Shown: positions 21,384 to 34,221 of the stretch, in pieces
How positions within the stretch are numbered: the first letter of the stretch is position 1
Layout: every line of letters begins with the position of its first letter
Source of the DNA: Actinostola sp. cb2023
Taxonomy: Eukaryota > Cnidaria > Anthozoa > Actiniaria > Actinostolidae
Length of the DNA stretch: 64,000 bases
Direction: 5' to 3'
Assembly (NCBI GenBank): GCA_033675265.1
Contig: JAUJYZ010001135.1
Location: 201,001-265,000 of the forward strand
Program-made: the position numbers and the translations under genes
Notes under the pieces: model-generated
What the model was told of the DNA's origin: nothing
Database searches by the model: none
What the model saw: the letters and a program-made list of their open reading frames with translations, nothing else

Positions 21384-24300
21384 CCTGCTAATTTCTGACA
21401 AGCCTATTCTTACCATGCTTACTTTACCAATGTCAGTTCGTTTGTTTCTCGTCCTGCATGTTTTTTACTTACTTTCTTACTTACTTATTTTCTAGGTCTA
21501 CAATGAAACTATCAGAGACTTGCTATTGCCTGGTCCATCGCTTGCAGTGAGAGAGGATCCAGTGCGAGGTGTCTGTGTCAGTGGTCTCACACTCCATAAG
21601 GTATTGTCCGTCTGTCATAAACATGGCAAATAATGCGATCAAGTTCATGCAACCTCAGTTTATTTATTTATTTATTTATTTATTTATTTTACAATTTGTC
21701 AAAAGGCAGGTAAAGAAACAATAGGACACGAAGTCCCCTACAAGGCTCTCCACCCAACCAAACCTCAATAAATGCAAACCAATAGTCCAGTTCCGAGTTC
21801 CTTTTATCTCTGTTTCAAAACGAGTCTACGCGCGAAATGCAAATAATTTTTCCTTTTTCATGTAAATAAAACTAATTTTCATATGAAAGGTTTCGCACGT
21901 AGACTCGTTTTGAAACAGAGATAAAAGGAACTCGGAACTGGACTATTCCTTTACACCCATTATAAACCTTTATGTTTATATGTAGTCAGGGTACATGTAG
22001 TTCCATCAAGGGCCTATGTTGTGATATTTGCCAGAGGAAGCTGTCAGAATGCTCTGATAAATGAAATAGTTGCCAAGAAGTGCCAAGTTTCTGAGGGCAT
22101 ATATATATATATACATGCAGACGTTTTGAAGAGCAGTCAGTTGCAGTGCACAAATTGAAAGTGTTAAATTACCATTGATAGGAACTTCTCTATTGTCTTT
22201 ATTATTCTGCAATAAAATGTTCCACTTACAGTACGTGTGGACAGTCTCGAACCGTCAAATGGAGCATTGAGTTTAATTAAATACACTTAGTGATCAAAAT
22301 AAATCATTTTTCTGATCAATTTGCTCAATCAATAATTTATATATGTGTGTTAGAAAAAAAACTAAGTGTTCACGGTTCGAGTGTCCATACTGTAGCAGAG
22401 GTTTGACTGTATCTTTCTCCATTGCTCACATGATTAACTGTCTTTTTCTATTTCAGCCGAGGACGGCAGAGGAGTTACTAGGAATGCTGGAGTTTGGAAA
22501 CAACAACAGAACTCAGCATCCAACTGATGCTAATGCCCAGTCTTCTCGTTCACATGCTGTATTTCAGGTAAGGCCTGGGAATGAATCTTTGTCATAACTG
22601 GTTGACATAAGTGAAAATGGTGGTTGCTTACGAGAGGTTCGACTGTATTTCAGTTGAATGTATTATTACCTCTTGTAAGAGACCACACCTCCCGGTCGCT
22701 TATGAGAGGTTCGACTGTATCTAAGTCAAACACTGTAATTATCACCTCTTGTAAGCGACCACCTCCCATAAGCGAGCACCTTACCTGACAACAAGGGTGG
22801 TCACTTACACTTAGGTTCGACTGTATCTAAGTCAAACACTGTAATTATTACCTCTTGTAAGCGACCACCTCCCATAAGCGACCGCCTCACCTGACAACAA
22901 GGGTGGTCGCTTACGAGAGGTTCGACTGAATCTCAGTCAAACACTGTAATTATTACCTCTTGTAAGCGACCACCTCCCATAAGCGAGCACCTTACCTGAC
23001 AACAAGGGTGGTCGCTTACGAGAGGTTCGACTGTATCTCAGTCAAACACTGTAATTATTACCTCTTGTAAGCGACCACCTCCCATAAGCGAGTACCTTAC
23101 CTGACAACAAGAGTGGTCGCTTACGAGAGGTTTGACTGTATCTAAGTCAAACACTGTAATTATCACCTCTTGTAAGCGACCACTTCCCATAAGCGAGCAC
23201 CTTACCTTACAACAAGGGTGGTCGCTTACGAGAAGTTCGACTGTATCTAAGTCAAACACTGTTATTATCACCTCTTGTAAGCGACCACCTCCCATAAGCG
23301 AGCACCTTACCTGACAACAAGGGTGGTCGCTTACGAGAGGTTCGACTGTATCGAAGTCAAACACTGTGATTATTACACCTCTTGTAAGCGACCACTTCCC
23401 ATAAGCGAGCACCTTACCTGACAACAAGGGTGGTCGCTTATGAGAGGTTCGACTGTATCTAAGTCAAATACTGTAATTATTACCTCTTCTAAACGACCAC
23501 CTCCCATAAGCGGCCACCTTACCTGACAACAAGAGTGGTCGCTTACGAGAGGTTCGACTGTATCTAAGTCAAACACTGTAATTATCACCTCTTGTAAGCG
23601 ACCACTTCCCATAAGCGAGCACCTTACCTTACAACAAGGGTGGTCGCTTACGAGAGGTTTGACTGTATCTAAGTCAAACACTGTAATTATTATTAACCTC
23701 TGGTTAGCGGCCACCTCCAATAAGCAACCACCTTACTTGACAACAAGGGTGGTCACTTATGAGAGGTTTGACTGTATTATATCAAAGTCAAACACTGTGA
23801 TTATTACCTCTTGTAAGTGACCACCTCCCATAAGCGACCACCTTACCTTACAACAAGGGTGGTCGCTTACGAGAGGTTCAACTGTAATCTTTTCTAGGTG
23901 TTCGTTCGTCAGAAGGACAGAACAGCAGGTCTACAGGCAGACGTCTGCCTCGCTAAGATGACCCTAATCGACCTCGCGGGATCGGAAAGAGCACACGTGA
24001 CATCGAATCGTGGAGCGCGATTTCGTGAAGGAGCCAACATCAATAAATCGCTTCTTGCTCTTGGAAACTGCATCAATGCTTTAGCTGATAACGAGGTGAG
24101 ACTTGCTGGTTTGCAATCAATCCCTGCAGATTTAAAGTACTTACAAAGATGCAGCGGCCATGTTGGAGGTATAAATGAGAGAAGCCTCGACATGGCTGCC
24201 ATAACGTCATGTGAAAAGTCATTTATTATTGGGCTTGCTGTGGTAGACATCGCGTATCGTTGAGGAATAGACCTTTTCACCGATACGGTGGCCATCTTGA

Positions 24301-27300
24301 ATTATGGGATGCCCAGGGTGCAAGCTAGTAACCATTTGGCCTTGAAAAACTACGAAAACCTAGTAATTTAAAGCAATTAATTTGTACAAAATTATACAAC
24401 AATACACAACACTATGACAACACAATGATATTAAGTCATACAACACTATGGCTAGAGTGACATAGAAAAATAATATATTGGCGCGACTCCACTCTCTACA
24501 GTTTTTGGGTCATTTGTACCCTGAGCATCCCATAATGTTTTAGCCAAAACAATAGAATCCAAAATGGCCACCGTATCGGTAAAAAGGTCTATTGCGTACG
24601 TACGTAGGTGATTATGCAAGGGTTACCTTGATCCACAGAGCAAGCCCATCAAAACATTATTTGTGCACTGATGATGATGGTGATGATGATGATGGTGATG
24701 ATGGCGATGATGATGTTGATGATGATGGTGATTTTCTTTTCACACAGAACAAGTCGGGACACATTCCGTACCGTGACAGCAAACTCACTCGTCTTCTTAA
24801 GGATTCTCTTGGAGGCAACTGCAGAACAGTAATGATCGCTGCCATCAGGTAAACAATGTTTATTAGGTTACCCCTACCCGGCATCCTTACCTACCTATCC
24901 TTACCCGTACCTGCCCCTCCCTTTTACCTACACCCCTTACTACCCCTCCCTTACCTACCTGTACCCCTCCCTTACCTACTCCTCCCTTACCTACCCCTCC
25001 CTTATCTACCTCTCCCTTACCTACCCCTCCCTTACCTACCCCTCCCATACCTACCCCTCCCTTACCTACCCCTCCCTTACCTACCCCTCCCTTACCTACC
25101 CCTTCCCCACTGAAATGTGTGCAACCTTGAAATAATCATGCAGACACCTAAGTCAGACACCTCTCTAAGACAGACACCTAAGTCAGACATATCTCTAAGA
25201 CAGACACCTATCTAAGTCAGACACCTATACCTCTAAGTCAGACACCTCTAAGCACCTCTCTCAGTCGGACACTTCTCTAAGACATACACCTCTCTAAGAC
25301 AGACACCTATACCTCTAAGTCAGACACCTCTAAGCACCTCTCTCAGTCGGACACTTCTCTAAGACATACACCTCTCCAAGACAGACACACACCTGGTGAT
25401 GTTGAAAGCTACAGAAGATAAAGTTACCTACTAATCCTGTTTATCCTTAGCCCTTCTAGCTTGAACTTTGAAGACACCTACAACACGTTAAAGTACGCCG
25501 ACCGCGCTAAGAGCATCAAGGTGAAACTTTCCAAAAACGTTGTGAGCATTGATTGGCATTTCAGCCGTTATGCCAAGATTGTAGATGAACTTAGGGCCGA
25601 GGTAAGAATACAATACAATGGGCTTCCTATGGCAAGGCACAAAGCAATAATATAGCACCACAGGGATCCCAAATATATTATCCCGCGCGCTCTACCACAG
25701 GGAGCCCAAATATATTATCCCGCGCGCTCTACCACAGGGATCCCAAATATATTATCCCGCGCGCTCTACCACGGGGATCCCAAATATATTATCCCACGCG
25801 CTCTACCACAGGGAGCCCAAATATATTATCCCTATATTATCCCGCGCGCTCTACCACAGGGAGCCCAAATATATTATCCCGTGCGCTCTACCACAGGGAG
25901 CCCAAATATATTATCCCGCGCGCTCTACCACAGGGAGCCCAAATATATTATCCCGCGTGCTCTACCACAGGGAGCCCAAATATATTATCCCGCGCGTTCT
26001 ACCACAGGGATCCCAAATATATTTTCCCGCATGCTCTACCACAGGGAGCCCAAATATATTATCCCGCGCGCTCTACCACAGGGAGCCCAAATATATTAAC
26101 CCGCGCGCTATACCACAGGGATCAAATATATTTTCCCGCGCGCTCTACCACAGGGAGCCCGAATATATATTAGGGACCTTTAGATCCGACTACGAGTACG
26201 AAATCTAGTACGAGTACGACTTTCTATTTTCAAAATAATCTCGTTCTAACAGCCGTCGCTCCTCCCCTGTCATCCATCAGTAGAAGTAGGGCTTCTGGAG
26301 AAAAGATTGGTGTGAAACGTGATTATCTTGAGTACGGGCACTAGGTTTGAAAAGTCGTACTCGTACTAGATTTCGTACTCGTAGTCGGATCTAAAGGTCC
26401 CTATTATGCTGCACGCTCTACCACAGGGAGCCCAAATATATTATCCTGCGCGCTCTACCACAGGGAGCCCAAATATATTATCCCGCGCGCTCTACCACAG
26501 GGATCCCAAATATATTATCCCGCGCGCTCTACCACAGGGAGCCCGAATATATATTATCCTGCACGCTCTACCACAGGGAGCCCAAATATATTATCCTGCG
26601 CGCTCTACCACAGGGAGCCCAAATATATTATCCCGCGCGCTCTACCACAGGGAGCCCAAATATATTATCCCGCGTGCTCTACCACAGGGAGCCCAAATAT
26701 ATTATCTCGCGCGTTCTGCCACAGGGATCCCAAATACATGTATATTATCCCGCGCCCTCTACCACAGGGAGCCCAAATATATTAATTAAGGCTATGTTTA
26801 GAACATGCGAACCTCTGTGTCAGCAAACTTCCGGTTATATCGGCGCGCATCAAGCATGAATGGGACTTTCTAATGAAATCACCGGAAGTCTGCTTACATA
26901 GAGGTTCGCATGTTCTAAAAATAGCCTTAGAAATTGAAATTGATATCCCTGCAGAACAAGCGAGAGACTCCCTCTATGTCCACTTGAATAGGTATTTTGT
27001 TAATATTGAACTAATTTTGACTCCTGTTTCTTTATGCACTACTAAGGTTTCTGAGCTAAAAGATAAAATCAAGCGATACGAGGAAGGCGAGATGGTCAAG
27101 CGAACACCCATAAGAAATACCCAAAGGAAAGAAATGGAAAAGTAGGTGTCTTCATAAGTTTTGAAATGATATCTTTTCGTGATTGCTGCATGCTGCCTCT
27201 CTTGTTCTTTGGTTATTCTTACTAGTTATGGTCGCTACAAATTGATGTTTGTGTGTCTTGTTCTTCCTCATCTTAGCAGTCTTCTTCTTCGTCTTCTTCT

Positions 27301-30300
27301 TCGTCTTATAGTTCCTCTTCTTCTTCTTCTTCTTCTTTTTCTTCTTCTACTTCTTTTTCGTCTTATAGTTCCTCTTCTTCTTCTTCTTCTTCTTCTTCTT
27401 CTTCTTCTTCTTCTTCTTCTTCTTCTTCTTCTTCTTCTTCTTCTTCTTCTTCTTCTTCTTCTTCTTCTTCTTCTTCTTCTTCTTCTTCTTCTTCTTCTTC
27501 TTCTTCTTCTTCTTCTTCTTCTTCTTCTTCTTCTTCTTCTTCTTCTTCTTCTTCTTCTTCTTCTTCTTCTTCTTCTTCTTCTTCTTTCTTCTTCTTCTTC
27601 TTCTTCTTCTTCTTCTTCTTCTTCTTCTTCTTCTTCTTCTTCTTCTTCTTCTTCTTCTTCTTCTTCTTCTTCTTCTTCTTCTTCTTCTTCTTCTTCTTCT
27701 TCTTCTTCTTCTTCTTCTTCTTCTTCTTCTTCTTCTTCTTCTTCTTCTTCTTCTTCTTCTTCTTCTTCTTCTTCTTCTTCTACAATCGTTTGTCTTATAG
27801 TTCCTGTTCCGATCCTGTAGTTGTTTCCATGTTTAGTCGTAACTAGTACTCTTACTCATCCAGTTTCTGAACTGATCTTGCTTGTACTTTCAGCTTGAGA
27901 ATTACTCTGCGAAACATTGTGAACGAAAGAATAACGATAAGGAAAGACATGGTCGACATTGAGGCAGCACAGCGAGACTTGCTGTACAAGGCTTACAGAA
28001 AGGTAACATCTTCATTCCATTAGTCATCGAAAAGAAAATGCTTTTCTGTATTGATGTCATTACATAGGCATAGGTGCTGCCCATGTAATACAATCTGCAA
28101 ATGGTTGTTGTGGATCCAGGATGTTAAATAGGGGAGTTCCAGAATTTACGACTTTTAAAGGAAACTTTGTTTTGTTTATCAGGAACGAAATCTTCAGAGG
28201 ATTCATGTTTGTGTAGAAGGTGAAGAGCGACAAAAGGTACGATTTTTCTTCCTCTTCCTTCCTCCCTTTCTTACTTCCAGCCTCTCGTCCTTCCTTTCTC
28301 TCTTCCTTCCTTTCTCTCTTCCATCGTCCCTTTCTTCCTTTCTTCCTTCCTTCCTTCCTCTCTTCCTTCCTTCTTTCCTCTCTTCCTTCCTTCTTTCCTC
28401 TCTTCCTTCCTTCCTCTCTTCCTTCCTTCCTTCCTCTCTTCCTTCCTTCCTTCCTTCCTCTCTTCCTTCCTTCCTTCCTCTCTTCCTTCCTTCCTTTCTA
28501 CCTTCCTTCCTTTCTTCCTCTTTTCCTTCATCCCTTTCTCACTTCCTTCTTTTCTTGCTCCCTCTCTTCCTGTCTTCCTCTCTCCCCTTCATAACAACGT
28601 TTCGTCCCGATTGTTTAGGTTGCCCTAAAGACTCAAAAATGCCTCTCAGCCACGAAAAGAAAGAAGAAAAAGATTGAAACCAGAATAAAAGGAACAGAAC
28701 AAAAGCTGCAAAGCAACACGGAATCCTTCAATCGCATCAACAACGAAATGATGTCACTAGCTGCAACGAGCACAGACCTCGAAGATGACATCACAAACTG
28801 GCAATTACACTTGAAGGCGGAGCTTGAGTGTGCTGAACTTCGTCGACAATGTAGATATTTCACCAAATTCAAGCATGCGCAGGAGAAGGATGCTCAAACT
28901 ACTGAAAGGTTGGTTTACATGGTCCGATGTCGAATCTCGTTTGCGACCAATTAAAATTGATTTTCAGACAAACACTGTAATTAATACCTCTTGTAAGCGA
29001 CCACCTTACCTGGCGACATGTTTCCATTTTCGGAAAGATATTTCTTTCTTTCTTTACTCTTCAAATTAAAAACAATATACAGTTGAACCTCCAGTAAGCC
29101 GCGACCACCCAAAATGTCAAGCTTTGTGGTCGCATACGAGAGGTGGTCGCTTACGAGAGGTTCCAATATTATAGTGATTTGACTTGAAACTGAACTTTTG
29201 GTATTTTGGAAAACTGGTCGCTTAGGAGAGGTGGTCGCTTACGAGAGGTGGTTGCTTACGAGAGGTTCCAATATTATAGTGATTTGACTTGAAACTGAAC
29301 TTTTGGTATTTTGGAAAACTGGTCACTTAGGAGAGGTGGTCGCTTACGAGAGGTTCCAACTATAGTGATTTGACCACAGGCAGCCCAAGCTGTGATCTTG
29401 TGAATAATTGTAGAGAATGTATGTAGAATTACAAAATAACGTATAATGGCACTTACGTTGTCAATAAAGGACTGAAAATTCACCACAGCGTTGATAATTT
29501 ACTGTTCTATTGCCCTGATGTGTTAGTTTGGCGTTTTAGACCGTTTTTATTTTTTTTCTCCCTTACTCTGTAAAGGAAGAGAAGGCTGGCAACTACGAAC
29601 ACCTAATGTTGGCTACGGCGATCTTCGAGGCCTCGAAAAACCTACAAAAAATCGAAATGTTCGCGATTTTTTCACATAATCCCGTTCTCACATTCCCCTA
29701 GCACACATCCAATCGGTTCATCACTGACCTACTCGCTTTTAAAGTCGTGAAATAAACGCAATTCGAGGTCAACCTTGCTTGTGACGAGCCGTGGAACCAT
29801 CAGCTTCACATTGAATCGCATTCGGTTTCAACGAACTTTCTTCGGAATACGTGCCGAACTGAGCCGAACCAGCGATGATAAAGTCGGTTGATTCCGGAGA
29901 TCGGCCGACTTTATCATCGCTTGTTCGGCGTCTGGTTCGGCACGTGTTCCGAAGAAAGTTCGTTGAAACCGAATGCGATGCAATGTGAAGCTGATGGTTC
30001 CACGGCTCGTCACAAGCAAGGTTGACCTCGAATTGCGTTTATTTCACGACTTTAAAAGCGAGTAGGTCAGTGATGAACCGATTGGATGTGTGCTAGGGGA
30101 ATGTGAGAACGGGATTATGTGAAAAAATCGCGAACATTTCGATTTTTTGTAGGTTTTTCGAGGCCTCGAAGATCGCCGTAGCCAACATTATGTGTTCGTA
30201 GTTGCCAGCCTTCTCTTCCTTTACAGAGTAAGGGAGAAACAAAATAAAAACGGCCTAAAACGCCAAACTAACACATCAGGGCAATAGAACAGTAAATTAT

Positions 30301-33005
30301 CAACGCTGTGGTGAATTTTCAGTCCTTTATTGACAACGTAAGTGCCATTATACGTTATTTTGTAATTCTACATACATTCTCTACAATTATTCACAAGATC
30401 ACAGCTTGGGCCACAGGCAGCCCAACCATTGCTTTTGAGGCTACTAATTCAATAAAATGATATTTGCGTCTTTTTTTGATGGGTTTCCTGTGGTAGAGCG
30501 CGCGCGTGCTCAATATATAATACGTAGATATGTTGGGTTCCCTGTGCTGAGTAATATCCTATATTGGGCTTCCTGTGCACATCCCGCGCGTCCCGCACTA
30601 CATGTGTATATTTACACAAGGTATGAAACTAGGTCACGTGACAAATACGTTTTTGCTCCTAATTTTGTCATTATGATGTGAACATTCAATTTTTCTTCGA
30701 TTAACTAAACCTTACCGTATTCTCGAAACACCTTATAAGTGTCAGTCGTCTAACTTCAACGTACGCTGAGAAACTAATTTTTGAAATTTTGAGCGTGATG
30801 GCCCGATGTGTGCCGCATGTATGTGGTGCACTTTTCCGTGAAACAGTCGGATTTTACCTTCGAGAGGACATCGACAAGCGGTCGGCAAATCTGAACTATG
30901 CTCTTTTTGGCAAGTTTTAATATTTATATGTTCACTAAACATAAATCAAAACATCTAAATATACTTTATTTGCTTTCTGTTTTGACTTCTGTAAAGTATT
31001 TGTATTGTATTTTGATTTTTATCGATTAAAATCTTCAAAATTGACGCATTGTGTTTTATTAATGCTAAATATAAGTCTCAATATTTAGTACTGCACAACA
31101 CATTTTTGCTATCAGTACTTGTACACAAAATGACAAACAAACGTATTTATTTCAACAATAAGTTTACTAGCTTTTACACACTGTTTTCGCCGTTCTTTCT
31201 GTACAATTTATTCACTATATTGATCAGTAATAGCTGGATAACAACAATTAATTAAATAAATATTATACACAATCAACAAGTTGTGAATGAATAACAAACA
31301 TCACAGTTGGAAGCGAAAATTACTCTGTGTTTCTCTCAGATGATAGTAAGCTTATTTGCTAAATGTGTTGTGCTATTTCAATGACAATAACGAACAACTG
31401 TTACAGTGAGGACACACTAACCGGGACCACTTGAACAAAACTGACCAATCAGATTACACCTGAAAATAATCACATTCCAACAAAAGTCATCTGCGCCAAT
31501 CAGCATTATAACTATAACGCTGATAGGCCCAGACAACTTTTGTTGGAATGTGATTATTTTCAGGTGTAATCTGATTGGTCAGTTTTGCTCAAGTGGTCCC
31601 GGTTAGTGTGTCCTCACTGTAATATTTTAGTTCACGGCAGCTTCACGAGTCCATCGCCATTCATGTCTCCTTCGATGTCAGTGAATTTGAGTTCGTCTAT
31701 ATTTTTGCTTCAGATGGTTTATGCTGCATGTGTTGGCGTTCCCTTGTGTCAGAAGAACTATAAGTAAAGTACAAAATTACGTCAAACACTTTCTAGATGA
31801 GACAGTCAAAATGTTTTAAACAGATAAAGTACTATCAGTCAGTTGAAAGAGGTTCCCTGTTGAAGTGCATTTCGATCACTGACGACTACACAAGTCAAAT
31901 CAGTTCTGCATAATTTATGAAAAAAACTGATTCGTTGAGGAGTATAAGCAGCCCTTCTGCCATAGTATAGGCAAGTCCTTTTATTAGAGAACATTTAGAG
32001 CAAATACTACGTAAAAACCTTGACAAAAATACTTTTAGTTCAGCTTCAGTTTCAACTAAACTTTCAGGCTCACGTGTCGAGCACAACACATCCAAACTTT
32101 CTCCACCATTCAAAATGAAAAAGGACTACTTTAAAACCGTCAAATCTCTTCTAAATTGACTTAAGGTTGACATGAATTGTGAACGTCTAAACTTACCATG
32201 AATAGGGAATAGAATCCTAACGTTTACACCGAAAAAATCAGTCTTTCTTGATATGAACTTCTCTTCCATGCCCCGCCATTAGCGACAAAATGACGACTTA
32301 ACCCTGGGTACCCCCCACGGGCCTGTAGCGTTCGACGACTTCGGCTATTCGGCTCACGGAAAAGTGCACCACATACATGCGGCGCACATCAGGCCATCAC
32401 GTGACTGGAGTTTCATACCTTGTGTAAATATACACATTTGCTGCGGGCGCGTCCCGCAGGAGGTACACAGGGATCCCAACATTATATGTTACTCAACACA
32501 GGGAACCCAACATATAAATGCGCGCGCGTGCGCTCTACCACAGGAAACCCATCAAAAAAAGACGCAAATATCATTTTATTTCATTATTTAGTAGCCTCAA
32601 AAGGAATGGTTGGGCTGCCTGTGCTTGGGCTGCCTGTGATTTGACTTGAAACTGAACTTTTGGTATTTTCGAAAACTGGTCGCTTAGGAGAGGTGGTCGC
32701 TTACGAGAGTGGTCGCAACAAGAGGTTCAACTGTATTTCCTTTCCTTTCAGGCTGTTATCTAAAGTCCTGTCTGCATTCAAGCGTCAGTTCTTCGTTCTT
32801 AAAGGCGCTGGTCTAGCAACTCCAGATATGAACAAGGAGTACAGCACCGTCGTTGACATGGTAACAGGGGGCCGTGGAGTATCATGGGCCGATCAGAGTG
32901 TGTTGGATAACGATCAGCTAAATATGTCGAACATGTATTCCGTGAATGATGGTGAGGGTATATTAGAGCAGATTTCGTCTATTAATAATAATAATAGTAA
33001 TAATA

Positions 33006-33041
<36 letters not shown>

Positions 33042-33198
33042 GTAATAATAATAATAGTAATAATAATAAAAATAATAATAATAGTATTAATAATAATAAT
33101 AATAATAATATAGTAATAATAATATAATAAAAAAAATAATAATAATAATAATAATAGTAATAATAATAATAAAAAAAAATAATAGTATAATAATAATA

Positions 33199-33271
<73 letters not shown>

Positions 33272-33283
33272 TAATAATAATAG

Positions 33284-33333
<50 letters not shown>

Positions 33334-33347
33334 TAATAATAATAATA

Positions 33348-33392
<45 letters not shown>

Positions 33393-33630
33393 GTAATAAT
33401 AATAAAAAAAAAAATAATAGTATTAATAATAATAATAATAATAGTAATAATAATAATAATAATAAAATAATAATAATAATAATAGTAATAATAATAAAAA
33501 AAAAATAATAGTATTAATAATAATAGTATAATAATAATAATATTTTAAATTTTGTAAATAAGGATTTTTATCTATTTTTCTATCTCTCATTTGTAATTTG
33601 TTTTGAAGAATAAAGTTATTATTAATAATA

Positions 33631-33661
<31 letters not shown>

Positions 33662-33746
33662 TATATAGTAATAATAATAATAGTAATAATAATAATAGTA
33701 ATAATAATAATAATAATAGTAATAATAATAAAAATAATAATAATAG

Positions 33747-33782
<36 letters not shown>

Positions 33783-34187
33783 TTTATTCTTCAAAACAAA
33801 TTACAAATGAGAGATAGAAAAATAGATAAAAATCCTTATTTACAAAATTTAAAATGATCGCTTGGATTGTTCAATAACAATAATAATAATAATAATAGTA
33901 ATAATAAAAAAAAAAAAAAAAATAATAATAATAATAGTAATAATAATAAAAAAAAAAATAATAGTATTAATAATAATAATATAATAATAATAATAATAAT
34001 AATAATAGTAGTAATAATAATAATAATAGTAATAATAAAAAAAATAATAATAATAGTATTAATAATAATAATATAATAATAATAATAATAATAATAATAG
34101 TAATAATAAAATAATAATATAATAATAGTATTAATAATAATAATAATAATAATAATAGTAATAATAATAAAAAAAAAATAATAGTAT

Positions 34188-34221
<34 letters not shown>

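Larger units (their letters stand above)
29368..32645. mobile_element. Outer transposon: ~1.04-kb palindrome with 7-bp duplication ATTTGAC, split by an inner element
   Basis: The body begins CACAGGCAGCCCAAGC at 29375 and ends GCTGCCTGTG at 32638. ATTTGAC flanks it at 29368-29374 and 32639-32645. Without the inner insertion the element is 1045 bp, and its two ~510-bp arms pair almost base for base around 29905 (e.g. ACTTTATCATCGCT and AGCGATGATAAAGT). It lies wholly in kinesin intron 10. No ORF of note is present. Confidence 0.9.

Noticed and set aside
22607..23886. Regular spaced repeats that look like a CRISPR array
   Set aside because: The 'spacers' are themselves repeated, the units are palindromic transposon pieces, and the DNA is eukaryotic. 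The same applies to 11016-12600 and 57790-58710.
24095..24263. Extension of kinesin exon 4 through [12 protein letters not shown]
   Set aside because: The extra sequence is half of a MITE (GGTTTGCAATCAATCCC). Kinesin homology stops at LADNE and resumes at [11 protein letters not shown] in exon 5.
27179..27820. 213-codon ORF of poly-Leu then poly-Ser
   Set aside because: Translation of (TTC)n with a single slip that changes the frame. It lies inside a kinesin intron.
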